Shown: positions 60,781 to 64,000 of the stretch, piece by piece
Position numbering within the stretch: position 1 is the stretch's first letter
Layout: the number at the start of each line of letters is the position of its first letter
Assembly (NCBI RefSeq): GCF_003096655.1
Contig: NZ_QEKQ01000004.1
Coordinates: 265,397 to 329,396, forward strand
DNA from: Tamilnaduibacter salinus
Lineage (GTDB): Bacteria; Pseudomonadota; Gammaproteobacteria; Pseudomonadales; Oleiphilaceae
Reading direction: 5' to 3'
Length of the DNA: 64,000 bases
Made by a program: the position numbers and the translations under genes
Notes under the pieces: model-generated
What the model saw: the letters and a program-made list of their open reading frames with translations, nothing else
Told to the model about the DNA's origin: nothing
Databases searched by the model: none

Positions 60781-62236
60781 TGTCAGTGGCTCTTGGTCCA
60801 AGGGCCAGCTGATGCTCGCCTTCCTCCTGGCGCAGGGCTGCCAGAAGGGGGCGGGTCGATGCCCGGAATGCCGGCATTTCCGAGTCCGGCACCGGTTTGG
60901 CCTCTGGCAGGCTCACTGTTCGTGAGTTACGCGGTGCGCCGTTGATGCGGTATTCGTAATGCAGGTGAGCGCCGGTCACCATGCCGGAGGCGCCAACATA
61001 CCCGATGATTTCTCCCTGCTCGACTCGTGTGCCGCGCCCGATGTTGCTCTTGATGCGGCTCATGTGCGCATACAGCGTGGAAATGTTGTCGCCGTGCTGA
61101 ATGACGACGGTACGCCCATAGCCCCCTTTCCACCCTGAAAAACGAACCCGGCCGTCACCGGACGCCTTGATGGGGGTGCCAACGGCGGCCGCGTAGTCCG
61201 TCCCTTCGTGCGGGCGAACAGTGCCCAGCACCGGGTGGCGGCGCTGCAGGTTGAAGGGTGACGACACGCGGGCATTAATCGGCGTCCGGAGGAATTCTTT
61301 CTTGATGCTGCGCCCGTCCGGCGTGTAGTAGTCCGTGTCGCCGTCCTGGTCGGTGTAGCGCAATGCGGTAATGCGCTCGCCCTGATTGATAAAACTGGCC
61401 GCCAGGATGTCGCCGGTACCAATGCGCTCGCCATCCAGGTGCTTGGTTTCGTACAGCACTTCGAAGCGATCGCCTCGGCGGATGTCGTAAACGAAGTCAA
61501 TCTCCCACCCAAACAATCCGGCGATTTCCATGGTCAGCCGGTCGTTCAGACCCGCTTCCCGAGCGGCCAGATAAAGCGACCCGTCGATCTCGGCGGTCGC
61601 GAATTCGGTCTGGATGTCGGGCTCGCGGGTTTCGACACTGCCGTAGAAGCCCCCGTCCTTCCTGTCAATCACCAGCGATTCCAGCCGGTCCCGCTTGAGG
61701 CGAATCGTTGTCAGGTCGCCATTTGCATCGGTGCCGAAGCGGATTGTTTCGCCCGCGTACAGGCGCTCGATGTTTCCTGCCTTGCCTTCGCCGTTAACGA
61801 CCGACAGCATGAGCGCGTCGCTGAAGCCTGCTTTCTGAAACAGACTCGAAAGGCTGTCGCCCGATTCAATCTCAAAGGCCTGCCAGTTGATCTTCGGCGT
61901 CGCCGGAGGGGCGGCTTCCGGTTTCTCTGGAGAAGACTCGGCGATGGAGACGCTGCCCGCTGGATTTGCGGGCTTGATCTTGGCTGCCGAAGGCAGTGTC
62001 GGCTGTGTTTGTGCGCTGTCGGTCGTGTCCGGCGTTGAGACCGCAACGGGAGCCGTCGCATTGGCGGCCCTCTCCGGCGGTGCAAGTGCGACCGTGGTTC
62101 GCGTGGTCTTTTCGGGCTCTTCGGGGCCGATTGCCATTCCGGCCGCCACAGCAACACTGATGGTCGCAATGGCGACGACGTGGCGGCGGGGAAAGGCCCG
62201 GACCAGACTAAACAGGGACTTTTGGCGTTGAGTCAT
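60770..62236 (-). CDS. M23 family peptidoglycan endopeptidase with OapA/LysM-like region (MepM type)
   Basis: 488 residues. Membrane anchor near the N-terminus (VVAIATISVAVAAGMAIGP), a Pro/Ala-rich linker (40-115), an OapA/LysM-like segment (FEIESGDSLSSLFQKAGFS), a Csd3-like second domain, and the LytM metallopeptidase with HEGTDYAA (near 345) and HLHYEYRIN (near 437), the full zinc-binding set. Cleaves peptide cross-links; neighbour of the wall-recycling gene anmK. Divergent from tyrS. Confidence 0.92.
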   Translation of the reverse strand: MTQRQKSLFSLVRAFPRRHVVAIATISVAVAAGMAIGPEEPEKTTRTTVALAPPERAANATAPVAVSTPDTTDSAQTQPTLPSAAKIKPANPAGSVSIAESSPEKPEAAPPATPKINWQAFEIESGDSLSSLFQKAGFSDALMLSVVNGEGKAGNIERLYAGETIRFGTDANGDLTTIRLKRDRLESLVIDRKDGGFYGSVETREPDIQTEFATAEIDGSLYLAAREAGLNDRLTMEIAGLFGWEIDFVYDIRRGDRFEVLYETKHLDGERIGTGDILAASFINQGERITALRYTDQDGDTDYYTPDGRSIKKEFLRTPINARVSSPFNLQRRHPVLGTVRPHEGTDYAAAVGTPIKASGDGRVRFSGWKGGYGRTVVIQHGDNISTLYAHMSRIKSNIGRGTRVEQGEIIGYVGASGMVTGAHLHYEYRINGAPRNSRTVSLPEAKPVPDSEMPAFRASTRPLLAALRQEEGEHQLALGPRATDNDG

Positions 62237-62552
62237 GATGTTGTGACGCTCAATTCAACTTGTCGATGAAGTATAGAGTACTCATGGGCGCTGAGAAAGC
62301 GTCCATTGGGGCGTCAGGCTCTTCCCGCCGGGGGGAGACTTCATGGCTGGCCCTGTTATAATCCGGCGCGATTCTTCACGGGCTGGCGTTTTCTCGGTGT
62401 GTTCGGTCGCCAGACCCCCGTCATTATCAAGAGGCGCATCGTATCATTCTGAGAGCTGAGCCCCGTTTGGGCGTAATGTTTTGCCGCCTTTTGTTGTGTT
62501 CATGTAAACCGGGTGTGGCCCCGGTGCAGCGAGAAAGCGAGGAAGCGCACGC
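62237..62552. promoter_or_regulatory. Divergent promoter region between the M23 peptidase gene and tyrS
   Basis: 316 nt without a gene on either strand. A perfect -10 TATAAT at 62357-62362 points toward tyrS, giving a leader of about 185 nt; no convincing -35 stands 16-18 bp upstream. Nothing further is recognised. Confidence 0.45.
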
Positions 62553-63761
62553 ATGACAACGATCGATGAGGCCCTGGCGGTCATCAAGCGAGGTGTGGAT
62601 GAACTGCTGCCTGAAGAGGATCTGGTTGAAAAGCTGAAGTCCGGGCGCCGACTGGTCATTAAGGCGGGGTTCGATCCGACGGCTCCTGATCTGCATCTCG
62701 GGCACACCGTTTTGATCAACAAGCTGCGCCAATTCCAGGACCTGGGGCACGAGGTGGTGTTTCTGATCGGTGATTTCACCGGCATGATCGGTGACCCGAC
62801 GGGGAAGAGTGCCACCCGTCCGCCATTAACCCGCGAGGAAGTCGTCCGCAATGCCGCCACCTACAAGGAGCAGGTGTTTCGGATCCTCGATCCTGGGAAG
62901 ACGACGGTGGTCTTCAACTCGGACTGGATGAATGAGCTCAGTGCGGCGGATATGATTCGCCTGGCCGGGCAGTACACGGTCGCCCGAATGCTGGAGCGCG
63001 ATGACTTCGCCAAGCGGTATGAGGCGGAACAGCCAATCGCCATTCATGAGTTTCTGTACCCGCTCGTTCAGGGGTACGACTCTGTAGCGCTCAAAGCGGA
63101 CGTGGAGCTGGGCGGTACGGATCAGAAGTTCAATCTGCTGATGGGGCGCATTCTTCAGAAGCACTATGATCAGGAGCCTCAGGTCATCCTGACAATGCCG
63201 ATTCTTGAAGGGCTCGATGGCGTCCAGAAGATGTCGAAGTCGCTTCACAACTATATAGGCGTGACCGATTCACCGGGTGAGATGTACACCAAGATTCTCT
63301 CGATGCCGGACGAATTGCTCTGGCGCTACTATGAGTTGCTGAGTCTGCGTCCGCTGTCGGAAGTCCGGGAGTTCCAGGCTGCGATCGAGCAGGGGGCCAA
63401 CCCGCAGGAGTATAAGAAGCTGCTGGCGGAGGAGATTATCACCCGCTTCCATGATGAGGAGGCCGCAAAGACGGCGCATAAGTCCGCTGGCAATCTCGTT
63501 GCGCTGGGGGAGATACCAGAGAATGTCCCGGCGGTTGATGTGGCGCTGGGTGATGAGGAAGCGCTTCCGCTGGCACGAGTGTTGCGCTTGGCCGGGCTGG
63601 TGAAGAATGCGGCGGCAGCGAAGGACGTACTCAAGCGCGGTGCCGTCTATATGGATGGTCAGCCGGCGGAAGGCAGTGTCATGTTTGGGGTCGGTGATGA
63701 GTCGGTGCTGCAGGCCGGGAAGAAGAAGATTGCCAGGGTCCGGATCGTTGAAGGCGATTGA
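62553..63761 (+). CDS. tyrS: Tyrosyl-tRNA synthetase
   Basis: 402 residues. Class I motifs HLGH (near 49) and KMSKS (near 228; [10 protein letters not shown]), the YVARML-type tyrosine pocket, and a C-terminal S4 RNA-binding domain ([24 protein letters not shown] split over about 335-360). The length and motif forms match the TyrZ-like branch used by Pseudomonas relatives. It lies just upstream of an rRNA operon. Confidence 0.96.
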   Translation: MTTIDEALAVIKRGVDELLPEEDLVEKLKSGRRLVIKAGFDPTAPDLHLGHTVLINKLRQFQDLGHEVVFLIGDFTGMIGDPTGKSATRPPLTREEVVRNAATYKEQVFRILDPGKTTVVFNSDWMNELSAADMIRLAGQYTVARMLERDDFAKRYEAEQPIAIHEFLYPLVQGYDSVALKADVELGGTDQKFNLLMGRILQKHYDQEPQVILTMPILEGLDGVQKMSKSLHNYIGVTDSPGEMYTKILSMPDELLWRYYELLSLRPLSEVREFQAAIEQGANPQEYKKLLAEEIITRFHDEEAAKTAHKSAGNLVALGEIPENVPAVDVALGDEEALPLARVLRLAGLVKNAAAAKDVLKRGAVYMDGQPAEGSVMFGVGDESVLQAGKKKIARVRIVEGD

Positions 63762-63775
63762 TTGAAGAAATGTTG

Positions 63776-63803
63776 TTGACAGTGTTGGCTGTCCCTGTAG
63801 AAT
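63776..63803 (+). promoter_or_regulatory. rRNA operon promoter P1
   Basis: TTGACA (63776-63781), 16-bp spacer, TAGAAT (63798-63803), followed by GCGC, a discriminator typical of stringently controlled rRNA promoters. It begins only 15 nt after the tyrS stop. Confidence 0.8.
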
Positions 63804-63898
63804 GCGCATTCCTTTCGAGGCACAGCCCATTAGCGGGGTGTTTCGGGAAGAGACAACCGACTGATTTTCTGGCTTTTTCATTGGTTTGAAAATAACGG

Positions 63899-63926
63899 TT
63901 GACAACAAAGAGATTTGGCGTATCAT
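63899..63926 (+). promoter_or_regulatory. rRNA operon promoter P2
   Basis: TTGACA (63899-63904), 16-bp spacer, TATCAT (63921-63926), again followed by a GC-rich discriminator (GCGCGG). P1 and P2 are 123 nt apart, the tandem arrangement of rRNA operons. Confidence 0.8.
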
Positions 63927-63940
63927 GCGCGGTCTCTTAA

Positions 63941-64000
63941 GGGCGAAAGCCCAGCTCTTTAAAAAGCAGGCTGAGTAATTCGTGTGGGCGCTGGTTCGGT
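63941..64000 (+). promoter_or_regulatory. Antitermination leader (boxB/boxA) of an rRNA operon
   Basis: A hairpin GGGCGAAAGCCC (63941-63952) is followed by the boxA sequence GCTCTTTAAAAA (63954-63965) and the spacer GTAATTCGTGTGGGCGCT, all typical just upstream of 16S rRNA. The 16S gene itself begins beyond the window. Confidence 0.85.

Overview
The window comes from a GC-rich (around 60% by eye) gammaproteobacterium related to Pseudomonas or Marinobacter. Several gene orders match those known from Pseudomonas: dksA-gluQRS-cbrX-cbrA-cbrB-(crcZ)-pcnB-folK-panB-panC-pgi, rpsU-dnaG-rpoD with a following tRNA-Ile(CAU), and tyrS-M23 peptidase-anmK-erpA next to an rRNA operon. All identifications are from reading the sequence and from memory of the families; no search was run.

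Layout. 1-1.5 kb: an H-NOX gas sensor followed by a PAS and degenerate-GGDEF protein cut by the window edge. 1.8-13 kb: a lactate-use region with a TRAP transporter (dctPQM, next to a truncated foreign gene), an operon lutA-lutB-lutC-dld with 4-nt overlaps, and the divergent GntR regulator. Copies of one palindrome (TGGT-N3-ACCA) lie before both units, so one regulator probably controls uptake and both L- and D-lactate oxidation. 13.1-22.2 kb: a defence island next to tRNA-Ile, bounded by a 64-bp imperfect direct repeat, with a type I restriction-modification system, an internally deleted Abi_2 gene behind a structured intergenic RNA, and a helix-turn-helix/PIN toxin-antitoxin pair. 22.2-30.1 kb: housekeeping genes (rpoD, dnaG, rpsU, tsaD, folB, folK paralogue) with nhaR and a small unknown gene between rpsU and tsaD.

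30.1-46 kb: pgi, panC, panB, folK and pcnB (minus), then an inserted Fhu-type iron ABC transporter (plus), then the CbrAB global carbon/nitrogen regulatory locus. The 680 bases after cbrB do not encode protein. On the minus strand they hold a sigma-54 promoter, upstream TGTTAC/GTAACA inverted repeats, a transcript of about 357 nt with five clusters of A-rich CA motifs, and a terminator: a CrcZ-type RNA that would sequester Hfq/Crc. A 58-codon gene (cbrX-like) overlaps the start of cbrA.

46-64 kb: sfsA, a pentapeptide-repeat protein, an APH/AAA fusion kinase, mrcB and a TPR lipoprotein, hemL-thiE-thiD, hemJ, a ClC channel, argC, a coiled-coil membrane protein, a bactofilin, erpA, anmK, an M23 peptidase, tyrS, and finally tandem promoters and the antitermination leader of an rRNA operon whose 16S gene lies just beyond the window.

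The most interesting points are the CrcZ-like RNA with its control region, the Abi remnant and candidate RNA antitoxin inside the hsd operon with a duplicated hsdM 3' end, the flanking repeat of the defence island, and the lactate regulon operators.
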